NCBI GenBank assembly: GCA_000310025.1
Contig: FN648381.1
Span: 137,637-201,351, forward strand
DNA: 63,715 nt
Direction: 5' to 3'
Source: Ectocarpus siliculosus
Lineage: Eukaryota; Sar; Phaeophyceae; Ectocarpales; Ectocarpaceae
Each line of letters begins with the position of its first letter. Within the stretch, counting starts at the first letter, position 1. Positions 10,488-20,658 of this stretch are shown in pieces. Position numbers and translations under genes: made by a program. The notes below the pieces were generated by a model. That model saw only the letters and a program-made list of their open reading frames with translations. It had not been told where the DNA came from and searched no databases.

Positions 10488-11652
10488 CACAGCGATATGT
10501 GATCAATGCGACCACAGACCAGCGTACGGCGATGCCCACTCGCCACCATCACACTAAGCATCGAAGCAGTGACCTCAGCCTTCGCGTGCGATCCAAGGTA
10601 AAACCAGCAGTTAGCATGATGGTGTACTATCAGTTGAAGGTCCACAGATTCCCGGGCATCCCCGGGCAATTACTGGTACAATTACCCGTCCAACGATGCC
10701 ATTTGCTCATATCGTCCAACGTGAATACTCAGCCTAATCCCAACGGCCTGAGATTTTACTCACACTCATCCCCATGATATCGCTGTATGAGCCGTATGGT
10801 CCACCGCTCTTGTCAGCATGAACGGCGCCATTTCAACCCACCGGGGAAAAACGAATTCTATCCGACCGAAAATTTTTCTTTTATCTTGGATTGTGTGTGT
10901 ATCGAATTCTCAACGGCTGTAACCTAACGCGTGTGTTACTTCAACGGCTACTTCGTAGTAAAAGTTCACTTCAGTCCTACTGTAATCATGCTTGTACTAA
11001 CCCACAGCTACCTTTATTTGTCATTCGGGGCCAGATCGCCCTACTTGAAAGCCGGTAAGAAGAGCTGTTCACCAATGTCGTTCACGATGCTTGTACAACC
11101 AACCATGTTATTCAATACCATGAATTTTCGGCGCTCCCCAAAATAAATCTACCGAAATTTTTCTGGTGGAATTTTTGGCGCTGAAATGTTTGTGTATCTT
11201 GTGTTCAGCTAGTAGACACCTCCTTCCTATATGTCACTCGTTCTGTCTTCTCGACGATACATCACTACCTCGTTACCCGTACAGTTTGCTCAGTTGACCT
11301 TGGCTACCTGTAACCTGCTCGCTTCCAACGATAGCTGATGATTGATGATCCATGGAAAGCTGCCCGGTACACGGAATTTTTTTTGTTGTCTTCCGGCACT
11401 ATTTTTGTATCCGCCGCTCGCTGTCGGAACCGACTCTAGTAGGCTCTCTTCTCTTCCTCCTCCTGACAGTCCGCGTTATCCCACTGATATAAGCTGCCCT
11501 GATTTTGACCCCCTAGAAAGTCGCGCCATCACTGGAGTTAGATCCGATCTCCCAAAAAGCGCGCGTTCGATCCCTCAATACATAAAATCACAAATCACCG
11601 AGCCGATGGCTGATTTTTGCATCACCAGCACGGGGTCATCATGTGCTACGCA
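10488..11652 (-). other. Leader region of the methyltransferase element
   Basis: About 1.2 kb lies between the primer site and the methyltransferase frame. Neither strand shows Gag, a zinc knuckle or reverse transcriptase motifs. It may hold packaging signals, but none is visible. Confidence 0.5.
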
Positions 11653-11670
11653 TTCTCCGCGGCCTCACCA
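11653..11670 (-). other. Primer binding site
   Basis: Directly after the 5' LTR the minus strand reads TGGTGAGGCCGCGGAGAA. TGG at zero offset is complementary to a tRNA CCA end, and the rest would pair with a tRNA 3' end reading TTCTCCGCGGCCTCACCA. The tRNA identity is not assigned. Confidence 0.8.
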
Positions 11671-12305
11671 TGTTAAAACAGCTAAAAGGGAAAGCGCTCA
11701 TACAAAGTAGACTTCTCTCACCTTTCGTAGCTGAGTACAGTTCGTGCGTAGACCTTATTCCTCGGGGCTGGGAACAGTGTGGGCAAGGTGGGAGGAGTGG
11801 GGCGCTCACCTGGATCACATGTCTCTCCCGTGATGGTCTCCACTCTCGTACGGTATCTGGAAAACAATGTAGCAGCTTGCTGACGACCGTCGTGCCGAAT
11901 TCGACGGTCATTTACTCACCAACGGCCCACACGGAAATCACCCGTTCGCTCATGTTAACATGCATAGTGAGGCATGTGATAGACATGTTGCTAACGGGTT
12001 GACGGGTGATATATGCACTTTAACGGGCTTTATTAACTTTCATCCACATTGGCGGTGTTTAGTAAACACCGGTGGTTGTTGACAACGTTCGTGAGAACGT
12101 GTCGCGAAGGGACAAGTTGAAGTTGTCCTCTTCTTCGTAGATGCGGCATATCCGCCGCCTCTTCGATCACTCTAGAGGGCAAACAGGGAAGTGTTCGATA
12201 CTTCGATTCCTGAATATAGCCCCCAGACCCCTAGCGCCGTAACCATCGAACAGTCACGGCCCATTATAGTATTTTGTGTAGATTCTGCGCGCAGCCGCCA
12301 TAACA
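11671..12305 (-). repeat. 5' LTR of the methyltransferase element
   Basis: This 635-bp copy matches 7026-7660 with two substitutions. Its outer edge at 12305 is followed by the target duplication TGCA, and its inner edge abuts the primer site. Confidence 0.9.
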
Positions 12306-13360
12306 TGCATGCAATTTTTTGCTGTGGCTGCAGGCATACTTTTGCCTCCACAACTCGAGAATCCCACACTGCTGTATCTCGACCTACAAGACTCCAAACA
12401 ACAAAGCAGCGCTGGCAGAAGTGCGTGGAAGATGCCGTCACAACACAACTCAGTCGACACTCGCCAACTTCTATGTACAGTCGGCGTCTGGTCCATACCG
12501 CTGTACGAAAAAAATTATCACAGCCATTTGTTTTTTTTTTTTCCATACTAATAACAAGAAATGTGTCACGTCACGACGACCATCCTGTAAGTATAGACTT
12601 AACTACAATTATGTCGGAGGCCTGAGATGCAAGAGTTCAACCATTGTTGCACTCTAAAAGCAAGACGTTTTTTTGCGGTGCATCAGTTCGCGGTCGCCTT
12701 GATACTTTTTTTTTCGCCGGTTGTTGCCCGCTACAGCGGGCCAGTCTCTGGATCGCATCGCCCCTGTCGCGATCTCGAATCTTCAAAGGCGAGTAGAGTT
12801 ACAGCACGGTGAATGCACGCAACCACTTTTTCAGTCATTGAGCTAGACGTTGCGGTGCGGTAAATCGGTTTTAATTGTTTTTAAATGGGGTTCAAACAAA
12901 ATTTTCGGCCGTCTTCGCCGACGTGGGCGTGCCACTCTCGAGACCACAGCGCCCCTGTCGCGAGCTCTAGACTCCAAGGGCGAGCCGAGTTACAGCACCG
13001 TAAAGTACGGCTAAATATCGTGCATCCGGGCGCGTCTACGCAAGGGACATCAAGGGACTGCTGTGATCTCTAAAGAATCACGCAGCTCATTGGATGAGAT
13101 TTCGGAGAACGTCAATTCATAAATCATGACACATACATACTTGAAGTACAAGCATACAAGCAGTACCTAGCACAGACTTTTTTTTGCCGCGTGGTCTCAT
13201 CTGTACATAGATATCGACAGACTGTCCGTACTGTATGGTATGCGTTGTAGGTATAGGTACAGTAGTGCATGCATGCATCCTGTCGCCTTGTTGTATTGAA
13301 GGTGCTGCTGCTGTAGACTGCGCTACATCGTATGAATATATACAGAGATCAACTTTTCGT
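12306..13360. other. No gene; one local direct repeat
   Basis: A 50-bp block containing CGCCCCTGTCGCGA and GAGTTACAGCACSGT occurs at about 12758-12812 and 12949-13002, a spacing near 190 bp. Nothing else is recognisable. Confidence 0.5.
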
Positions 13361-13644
13361 GATATCACACCGTTTCATGGAATAATTGGTGGAAGTTACA
13401 ATAGTCGGAAGTTAGAATAATTGGTGGGAGTTTAGTCAGACGATAACTATGCAGAGTGAATGAAAGAGTGCAGATTTCATGGGATAACTGCTGGAGGTGT
13501 GCCAGAAATTAGATTATCTGCTGGAAGTTAGTCAGAAGTTAGTCAACGCAGAATGAATGAAAGAGTGCACATCCCGCGGTTACTCTCACTTTCTTCGACA
13601 TCCTCTCCTCTCATTCCCGCGTCGACCTTCAGCTGCAACACAAC

Positions 13645-14814
13645 ATGAACACCCTCTCCCGTAGCTCCCCAGCAAGGCGTAAGTCCACCCAGTCAGCGAG
13701 TCGTCGTGGAGTGTACCGCCGCCCTGTACAACAGGGCGACCCCAACTGGACTTGCTCCGGGCCCGACTGCGACGGCGGTCACCTCAAGCTCATAAACAAG
13801 CGCGACGGTAAAGGCAAGTTTGCCCCTTGCGACCGTACCAACAACCGCGACGCGGACAGTTGCAGCGTATCCTGCACCATCCCCACCCCGTCGACAACGT
13901 ACCACAAGCCGTGCCAGCTCTGCCTCGCCCCGATGGGAGGTACTCCTTCGCTCGGGATCCCAACCGACCAGGTCAACAGCCGCGGCTACAAAGGTAAAAG
14001 AAAGTTCTCTCTTTGATTGTATCAAGTAGTTTCCGACTGATGTGTGCCTGAATGTTGTCCAGGTGCTGCATGAAGGCCTGGCATGAAACTGCATCGCAAC
14101 CGCAACCGCTAAATCTCTCCACAACAATGCCCTTTTTGCTCGCTGTTATTGTCAGAGTGGAATATTATCCACGCGGTGTGGCGTCTTTGCGCTGGTGCCA
14201 AGTCTTCGGACGGCAAGAAGTTCATGCACGTCACCGTCGCCCCCGCCAGCCTTATCGGGGTAAATAATGTGTACACCCGTTTACATCGGAACGCGATTGT
14301 GTAGTGACGAGTCGTGTGTGTGCGTAGTTACCTAGATATGGGTGCGCGGATGCATCCGACTGTTGCTGAAAATTTGTTACCCATATGTCACAAAAGTACA
14401 CCGTGTTCACCGGTCGACGTCAAAAAAAAAAAAGCATTTTTTAGTATGGGGAGACCATGTGACATATGTTCCTTATATTTTCCCCTGTCAGTGCATCGAG
14501 TTCAACCGTCGGCGTCATAAATAAAAATATCATTTTTTTATAATGTAAAACCATGCGATTTTTTTTCCTTATATTTTTCCCTGTCACCCATCCGATATCC
14601 ACTGCAAGGGTGTCCCGACGCAGCGACTAACGAGGAAGACCTGGCCGACGGGTGCACGGGCGAGATCGTCGAGGACGACCTGGTCATCAAGGATTGAGAC
14701 TCCCCGCCGCTGCACTACCAGTGCGCCCGCCGCCCGTGGGACCAGACCATCAACGAGATCCTCAACAAGACTGACGAGCACCGCGACCTGGGAACTACCC
14801 ACGCCGACCTCTAA
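13645..14814 (+). pseudogene. Intron-containing Cys-rich (zinc-finger-like) gene remnant
   Basis: Exon 1 (13645-13993) starts at an ATG and encodes a basic N-terminus, then Cys pairs WTCSGPDC, FAPCDRTN, SCSVSC and PCQLC. It ends at AAAG|GTAAAAG in phase 1. Exon 2 (14156-14259) follows a TTGTCAG acceptor and continues in phase with EWNIIHAVWRLCAGAKSSDG, ending at a GTAAAT donor in phase 0. Further coding-like sequence at 14593-14814 encodes CPDAATNEEDLADGC and ends at a TAA. It contains an in-frame TGA (14695-14697) and needs a one-base shift to join. A TGCATCGAG exon at 14488 is an alternative end. Zinc binding is inferred from Cys spacing; the family is unknown. Confidence 0.5.
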
Positions 14815-15720
14815 AGTAAGACGCGTGTTTCCAGTTCGTCTCAAGAAATTCAAGGTAGATTGTTGCCACCTGCAACTGGCTTTCGCCAACTATCAATAGA
14901 GTAAAGATGTCACCCCATGTCTGACAATATAGGGTATCCACTATGGATTGACGCGGAATTTTGACCTTTGAGGATTGACGCCAACATAAAGTGACGGTTG
15001 AGGGTTTTGACGGGAAAAAAATCGCACCGCGTGTGCCCGTTGACACGTGAGAGGTGAAAAAAAAAAATGGTGGAGGTAGAGTTCAAGGTTGGTTCGGGCT
15101 GCCACCCAGGGTCGACATTCCGAAGCGAAGACTCACACCCCCAGGCTCCCAGGAGACTAGGTGTACCCCTTCGCCTCATCCCGCCGACCTTCCCTCCTTT
15201 GCCGCGGCGACTTTTCCCAGGCGTCAAACTGCGACTTCCCAGGCGTCAAACTGCCGTTCGTTGCTGATGAGTAAGGCAGCTGCTCGCTACACTGCTGTGT
15301 ATATACCGATGTCACTGCGGCAGCAGAGCACCGAACCCCGTGAGGGGGCGGGCGAAATGCACCTCCTGACTGGCAAAGTCCGTGTACCCTCCCTTACTCC
15401 TCTCCATGTGCTCCCTTCGAGGGCGAGACTCTCCCAATCACTCCCCTGCCTATGCCCCTTTTTGCTGCTGAAAGCCCGTGCGCAATCGCGACGGCGCATC
15501 TACCGAACGCGCGCGCCGAACACGCGCGTCTGGCCACTTGGCCGCCGTGAGAACTGCCGAGACGCGTGGGTGCAGGACCGCTAGGAGCAATCAGTATAGG
15601 CATGGCCAATGTGTTCGCTGCTGACCGCGCACAGCAGACCGCAGCAGAGCAAGCGTGTGTGAGCCACAGTCTGGCGATGTTTGAAGCGTCAATCTTTTCG
15701 CGTCGGTTTAAGTTTGGGTG
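14815..15720. other. No recognisable gene
   Basis: Several frames are open for 100-170 codons around 15054-15584 but are low in recognisable motifs and overlap on both strands. I see no support for a protein. Confidence 0.35.
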
Positions 15721-15725
15721 AAATT

Positions 15726-15995
15726 TAATTTTGACGCTTCCCCACAAAAATTTCGCCGTCAGAGTTTGCCCCCAAAAAAGTGGCGCAACCTCTTCACGTC
15801 AAAACTTCCTGAAATGTCAATCTTTCACGTCATTTCAACAACACGTGGATTCCCTCTATTTAATTTTGACGCTTCCTCACAAAAATTTCGCCGTCAGAGT
15901 TTGCCCCCAAAAAAGCGGCGCAACCTCTTCACGTCAAAACTTCCTGAAATGTCAATATTTTACGTCATTTCAACAACACGTGGATTCCCTCTAAT
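15726..15995. repeat. Tandem duplication, 135-bp unit, two copies
   Basis: The block beginning TAATTTTGACGCTTCC and ending GTGGATTCCCTCT is repeated head to tail at 15726 and 15861. A handful of substitutions separate the copies. Confidence 0.85.
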
Positions 15996-16079
15996 CATCG
16001 ATGTCGGCTGACGTCAATTCATTGGGTAACTCGTTCAGCAGCCGCATCTCAAAATCGCCAAACACGATCACATAGACTA

Positions 16080-16912
16080 CTGCACGACACAATCCACACC
16101 CCCAGCGAGAGTAACACTCCCTCGAGGAACGTACAAACAACTCCAAATCGACGAACACCTTCAGCTCGTCGAAATACTCAACGAAGATCGCTCACGCAAC
16201 CCCGAACGACGCCTGAAACTCGAACACCACAAACAAACCTGTCCGGATAACGCGCAAGCTGAAATCTTAGCGGAAGGTAGACGTCGCAATGCAAACAATA
16301 ACACACCACACGACTCAGACCCTGAACTCGATATCATACGTCAACATTTTAGCCAAATGAGGAATCGTGCACCAAGGTTACCGGCACCCAGTCTAGACAG
16401 CCATCGCGGTGATGCTCATAACCAAATCCGCCTTGGAGTGCAAGACATTGACTCGCAATCATTCGACTTCCCCTCGGCACCCTTTGAGCTAGAACACACG
16501 GATTTGGACGATCCACAAAATATCACATGTTCTCACTGCAATGCTATACTTTGGAAAGAAAAAAAGGGATTAAATTGTTGTAACAAAGGCAAGTCGTGTG
16601 CCCATCCTCTCCAATCTATCCCCCACCATCTTATGGCGCTGTTTGAAACTACTAAATCCATTAACTTCTGACTAACTTCCACCAATTATTCCATGAAACC
16701 GTGTGATATCACGATACAACGGGCTTTTCGGATTTACTGCATTAAGCGCAGGCTGTATTCAAAAAAAGACATGGACTGAACCGCCAGCGCCTTCAATGCT
16801 CACCTTGCATGAATGTGCTTACCACGGCATATTCGACCTCCAACAACATTATGAGAACTATTCCGTGTCGAAGAAATCATCGCAGCTAAGCGAACTTTTG
16901 ATGCTCAGATAA
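16080..16912 (+). pseudogene. Second Helitron Rep/helicase fragment
   Basis: A frame open through 16671 encodes RNPERRLKLEHH-type charged sequence. It then gives ITCSHCNAILWKEKKGLNCC, NKGKS and a weak LQSIPHHLMALF, the CxxC...CC..GK...P..L order of Helitron proteins. After a break of about 40 bp, which contains the inverted repeat ending at 16714, another frame (16703-16912) continues with ISRYNGLFGFTALSAG. That matches the following RYN..FAFTSLG block of the family, and HECAYHGIFDLQ follows. The HUH and helicase domains are absent. It is a different subfamily from the 4544-5280 fragment because the cores differ widely. Confidence 0.7.
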
Positions 16913-16921
16913 ACATCCACT

Positions 16922-18060
16922 TTATGAATGCCTCCACATTACCTCCTCCCCAACAACCTCTTTCTTCTGCTCTAAATTTACATTATACGGTTATGACACG
17001 TACACGCTCTTACATCCATCTCCCCAATAATTGCATTCTGCCGCCAGCGCAGGCACCCTACCGCCTGCACCATCACCGACATCATCACGGCCATCACCGT
17101 CACGCTTCAACATTAAGAAGCTCGAGACCTGCGTACAAGGCTGCAAACGAAACCATACCTTCCGCAGTGGTAATCGGCAGTAACCACCAGGGCCGTAAGG
17201 GGCAACGATGACCCGAGGCGGGAGGCGTCAACTCTTTCACCGTCAACTAGCGGCAACGCCGTCAAACCACTGCGTGCGGTGTTTGTTCTTACTTTGTCTG
17301 AATGTTGTAGGTGTTCGGCTCCTTTCACATTGTGAGGGATACCGCATATCGGCGTCATTAGAGGGGGACATTAGAGAAGGCGCGACATTACACTGGAGAA
17401 GTTATAATATGACCATTCGAGCGGGACGACACCGAAAAAGTTAGAATCATAGCTCCAGAACATTAGAGGGGGATATTAGAGAAAGGCGCGACATTACACT
17501 GGAGAAGTTTGAATATGAGAGTTAGGCGGCGTTACACCAGTAACATCACCTACCGGCAATACCGTTGAACAGTTGCAGTGTTCGATATTTCTTTGGCCCC
17601 CTTGGGGAGGATATTGGCCACACAGCAAAGCCACTTAGAGAACGCTGCCTGAGTGTTACTACGTTCTTACCGGCGCAAGAATAGGGAGGCGACCGTAGCT
17701 TACATCTCCTTTTCGTCCGCACCGGGCGAAGCTAGACAAAAAATCACGTACACGCGACTCTTTTGGCTTCATCATGTTACACCGGGAACGACACATTTCT
17801 CGAATACAACACGAACATCTTCACACCGTTCATTCGGTCACCCTGCGGCTTCATGCCCTTGGTATGCTGTGCACAGCCTTCACACCTTCCCGTTTTAAGC
17901 CTACTACTGAGGACGAGGGCGCCTCTGCGCCCGAAGTCCGGAGCCCTTGTATATATAACATGATATGAATCAGCCTCTTTTTTCCCTTCAGAAAAAAATA
18001 TACCTCGAGGAATCGTAAGACGGTCGTTTGGATCTGGATCATTTTTTCGGTGCAGGCCAC
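16922..18060. repeat. Short tandem block, otherwise no gene
   Basis: A block reading CATTAGAGGGGGAYATTAGAG, then GGCGCGACATTACACTGGAGAAGTT, occurs at 17357-17402 and 17463-17510. The remainder, including a His-rich open frame near 17060-17110, is not recognisable. Confidence 0.5.
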
Positions 18061-18116
18061 CCCCCCCCCCCGAGAGAAAAAAACAATCCCTAAAATAATC
18101 ACACCGTAAGACTCAA

Positions 18117-18395
18117 CCTGATGTTTGAATGTACCTCGCCTCCCTTCAATTTAGTACTGCGGGGGTGCGTAGCTTATCCTCGTCTCTGACGTATTCTACG
18201 ACCTGCGTTTATGCTGTCGGTTGGTGCCCCCCCCCCCATACCTGCTTGCAAATATTGTTTGTTGACAATGTACATCTGTCAGCTATACCAAGAACTATAC
18301 TGCAGCAAAGGGGGAGAGCATGCCCTGCATTCCTCGACGGCCCACTATTACCCTCCATTCACACTTCAATACACAGGTGGCCAAAGTACACATTG
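18117..18395 (+). repeat. Continuation of the copy-1 duplicated unit after the 15.7-kb insertion
   Basis: The sequence from CCTGATGTTTGAA through TATTCTACGACCTGCG and TCGACGGCCCAC is homologous to 57545-57700. There it follows the copy-2 pseudogene. It therefore belongs downstream of the copy-1 pseudogene that ends at 2428. Confidence 0.65.
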
Positions 18396-18417
18396 GGGGT
18401 AGGTTGGGAGCACCCCC

Positions 18418-18700
18418 AATGTCGGGCAGGTTGTGGAGGGGGGTTGGGAGGCAGCCACAACCTTGGCCAGCCCTCTTGGTTGTACAAGGCTGGGTGCTGA
18501 AGGTTGGGAGGGCTGTCACAACCTTGGCCAGCCCTCCTGGTTGTACAAGGCTGGGTGCTGAAGGTTGGGAGGGCTGTCACAACCTTGGCCAGCCCTCCTG
18601 GTTGTACAAACACAGACCCAACAGGTTGGGAAGCAGCTACAACCTGAGGCCAGACCTCCTGGTGGTTAAAGCACCGAAGATACAGGTTGGGAGGCAGTTG
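18418..18700. repeat. 62-bp minisatellite, about four units
   Basis: The unit begins GGTTGGGAGG and contains ACAACCTTGGCCAGCCCTC and TTGTACAAGGCTGGGTGCTG. Two central units are nearly identical and the outer ones are diverged. Confidence 0.85.
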
Positions 18701-19640
18701 GTAACCGATCCCGCCAGACAGATTGGAAGCTAGAGTGGGGTGTGTGCATTCGAACCAGCGAGCCCCCTGTTGGTGGGTTTGCTTTGTGTGTGGTGGGGTG
18801 TTGCGTTGTGGCCTGCGCGCCCTCGTTTCCACATGACGAGCCTTGACACAGGCGACCAGAGGCCGCAGCGTGCCAAGACGAATAGCGATTAGACTGATGG
18901 TATTCCTCTCGTAACCAAGGCAACAGGCTACTATCTCTAGATGCTCGGACTTGGGGCACGGCAGCCGCCGCGGCTAACCCGCCGCACTTGTGCTGCTAAG
19001 AGCGGCAAGACGAGCTTCTACACGGTACGCGCGGACAAGAGAGAGCGACATGCCGGCAGCAGTTTCTGCTTAGGTAAGCTATTCCCTGCAGTTTTACCTA
19101 GATGGTTGCGGGGAGGCTGATAATTGAAGTGGTGAGAGGGCCAACTGCTGTTCGAAGAAGACACCCCGCTCGAACACACTCCGAACACACAGCTCGAACA
19201 CAGCTATTGACAAGTTATTTGCAACGTCACAGGTTTGGTTTCGTAGCGACCCCTCTTAACTGACCGAACCAACAGATACCACAATGCCAGCACAGTGCTC
19301 CGAGGGTTGCTACGACCAACTTGCTGGGCAATCGATGTTTATTTCCGTGTCTGTGTGCATTTCCAAACGCAATAAACAAACGCGCCATCGGATCAAAAAG
19401 TGTCATCACTTCCGAACGCATGGCCGCTTGAAACGAAGTCGATAATCTTCAGCCGGAAATAAATGTGTAATTTCTAGTCCGACAGTGTATAAGAAACGTT
19501 TTATTGTCCGATTTCATAAATTACACTTTTTTCCCGAGAAAAACGATAAATTACGAACAGCCTAAGGCCATTTCTTGCGGTTGTCTTTTTTTATGATCTT
19601 TTTCTTTTTTCCTTCTCAAAAAAAGACAACTGGCCGTAGA
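18701..19640. other. No recognisable gene
   Basis: I find no coding, RNA or element signature beyond short frames. Confidence 0.35.
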
Positions 19641-19650
19641 AGGTCTTCTT

Positions 19651-19751
19651 AGGCCATTTCTTGCGGTTCTTTTTCGCAGATTTGTTTTTCCCCCTTTCGG
19701 ACAACCCAGAAAGGGATCTACGAAAAAGATGACCCCCTTCTTACGGTGTTG
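19651..19751 (+). repeat. Detached outer piece of the inverted-repeat left arm
   Basis: Sequence from CCATTTCTTGCGGTTC to CTTACGGTGTTG is the reverse complement of 45931-46022 plus 44829-44840. It was separated from the rest of the arm (32993 onward) by the Ty3/gypsy insertion. Confidence 0.75.
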
Positions 19752-20019
19752 TGTAGGGGTATGCACGCGTGATGAAGTCTGGTTGACCCGTGAAGAAGAA
19801 CTCACTTGTTGTTACTCTTGTAGAACAGCAGCAGCAGTAGCTGTTGCCTTGGGTATCGGTAGGAATGACACCAAGGGGCACAGGATCCTCTGCACAAGCA
19901 GGGGCTACTAGATCCTGTCCCCTGCTTTTTATCCTTCCGCGGAGAGTTACATCTCTCCGCGCCTTCTAGAAGGAACCAAGCTCTTCTATGTTCCGTCTAC
20001 ACATCTGAATCCTATAACA
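19752..20019 (-). repeat. 3' LTR of the NADAR gypsy element
   Basis: The 268-bp repeat matches 32725-32992 with about six substitutions. An imperfect purine tract (CAGGGTGGGCTAG on the minus strand, 20020-20032) adjoins it. Confidence 0.9.
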
Positions 20020-20658
20020 CTAGCCCACCCTGGAGGTTCTCATACGCAGATACTATAAAACCTCGGAGTCTTGACAAGCAATTGTCGAGTCTCTAAATGA
20101 AAGTATCGAGGATGTGGAGCTCCAAAACAGCACAATTCACCCTCCCACACCTCTCACTCGATGAGTCGCAAGACCATCTTTTGACTTCTAAAACGACCAA
20201 AAGACACAGGAAGGAACTGACGGGGCTAAGAAAAGCCTACGACGACCGGAAGAAGATCGGAACCAAAGAAAGGAAAACACAAAGAATGGAAGAAAAACAG
20301 AAGAGAAAAAACAGAGGTCGACATAACGACAAAAAGAAAGGATCACTGTAGGAACCACAACAAGACCGGTATCGTAAGAAAACGATAAGATACGCCATTC
20401 ACGCAGTCGCCACAGCAGTGTAGAAGGGGCAACAATGGGCGCGAAACACCTACAGCTCGTGACCAAACGCTAAAGGCACAAAATAAAGCGAGGAGAAAGC
20501 GAAAACCAACCAAGGCTAAAAAGCAACCCAAACAACGCTGAAAACAACAGAAAGCCAAGACAACTAGCACGTCGTCTTAATGGGGGCGCGCAACGTTATC
20601 AGGCAACGAATCAGTCCCGGGGTCACCACGCGACATGTCGACGTTGCGAAGGATCCCC

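Larger units (their letters stand above)
7026..12305 (-). mobile_element. Non-autonomous LTR retrotransposon carrying a DNA methyltransferase-like gene
   Basis: Two 635-bp direct repeats (7026-7660 and 11671-12305) differ at only two positions, near 7276 and 7338. They start TGTTA and end TAACA, and TGCA flanks both outer ends (7022-7025, 12306-12309), giving a 4-bp target duplication. The minus-strand element has a primer site directly next to its 5' LTR and a G-run polypurine tract next to its 3' LTR. The 4-kb interior encodes a C5-methyltransferase-like protein and integrase pieces. I find no Gag, protease, reverse transcriptase or RNase H. Near-identical LTRs mean it moved recently, so its machinery must have come from another element. 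Confidence 0.85.
13361..16716. repeat. Pair of 44-bp inverted repeats bracketing 3.3 kb
   Basis: The left copy at 13362-13405 contains CGTGATATCACAC and GGAATAATTGGTGGAAGTTA. The right copy at 16672-16714 is its reverse complement with one mismatch. They could be termini of a DNA transposon containing the zinc-finger-like gene and part of a Helitron. Related short repeats (GGATAACTGCTGGAGGT) follow the left copy. No clear target duplication is visible. Confidence 0.5.
2429..18116. mobile_element. 15.7-kb segment bounded by inverted termini and a CCTGA duplication
   Basis: The left end (2432-2453) reads TGAGTCTTACGGTGTGATTA and continues ATTT. The right end (18093-18115) is its reverse complement, and both continue inward to a GGATTG-type stretch and a G (or C) run. 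CCTGA lies immediately outside both ends (2424-2428, 18117-18121). The paralogous unit at 46484-57700 has a single CCTGA at the same place (near 56661-56665), flanked by sequence homologous to both sides, so it acts as an empty site. I infer insertion of one large element, or a composite mobilised by its ends. No transposase was recognised. Cargo includes tandem repeats, Helitron fragments, a methyltransferase-bearing LTR element and a zinc-finger-like gene remnant. The outermost 2-3 bases of the two ends do not match perfectly. Confidence 0.55.

Noticed and set aside
18418-18700. CRISPR or coding repeat
   Set aside because: Head-to-tail 62-bp units without spacers; a minisatellite explains it.
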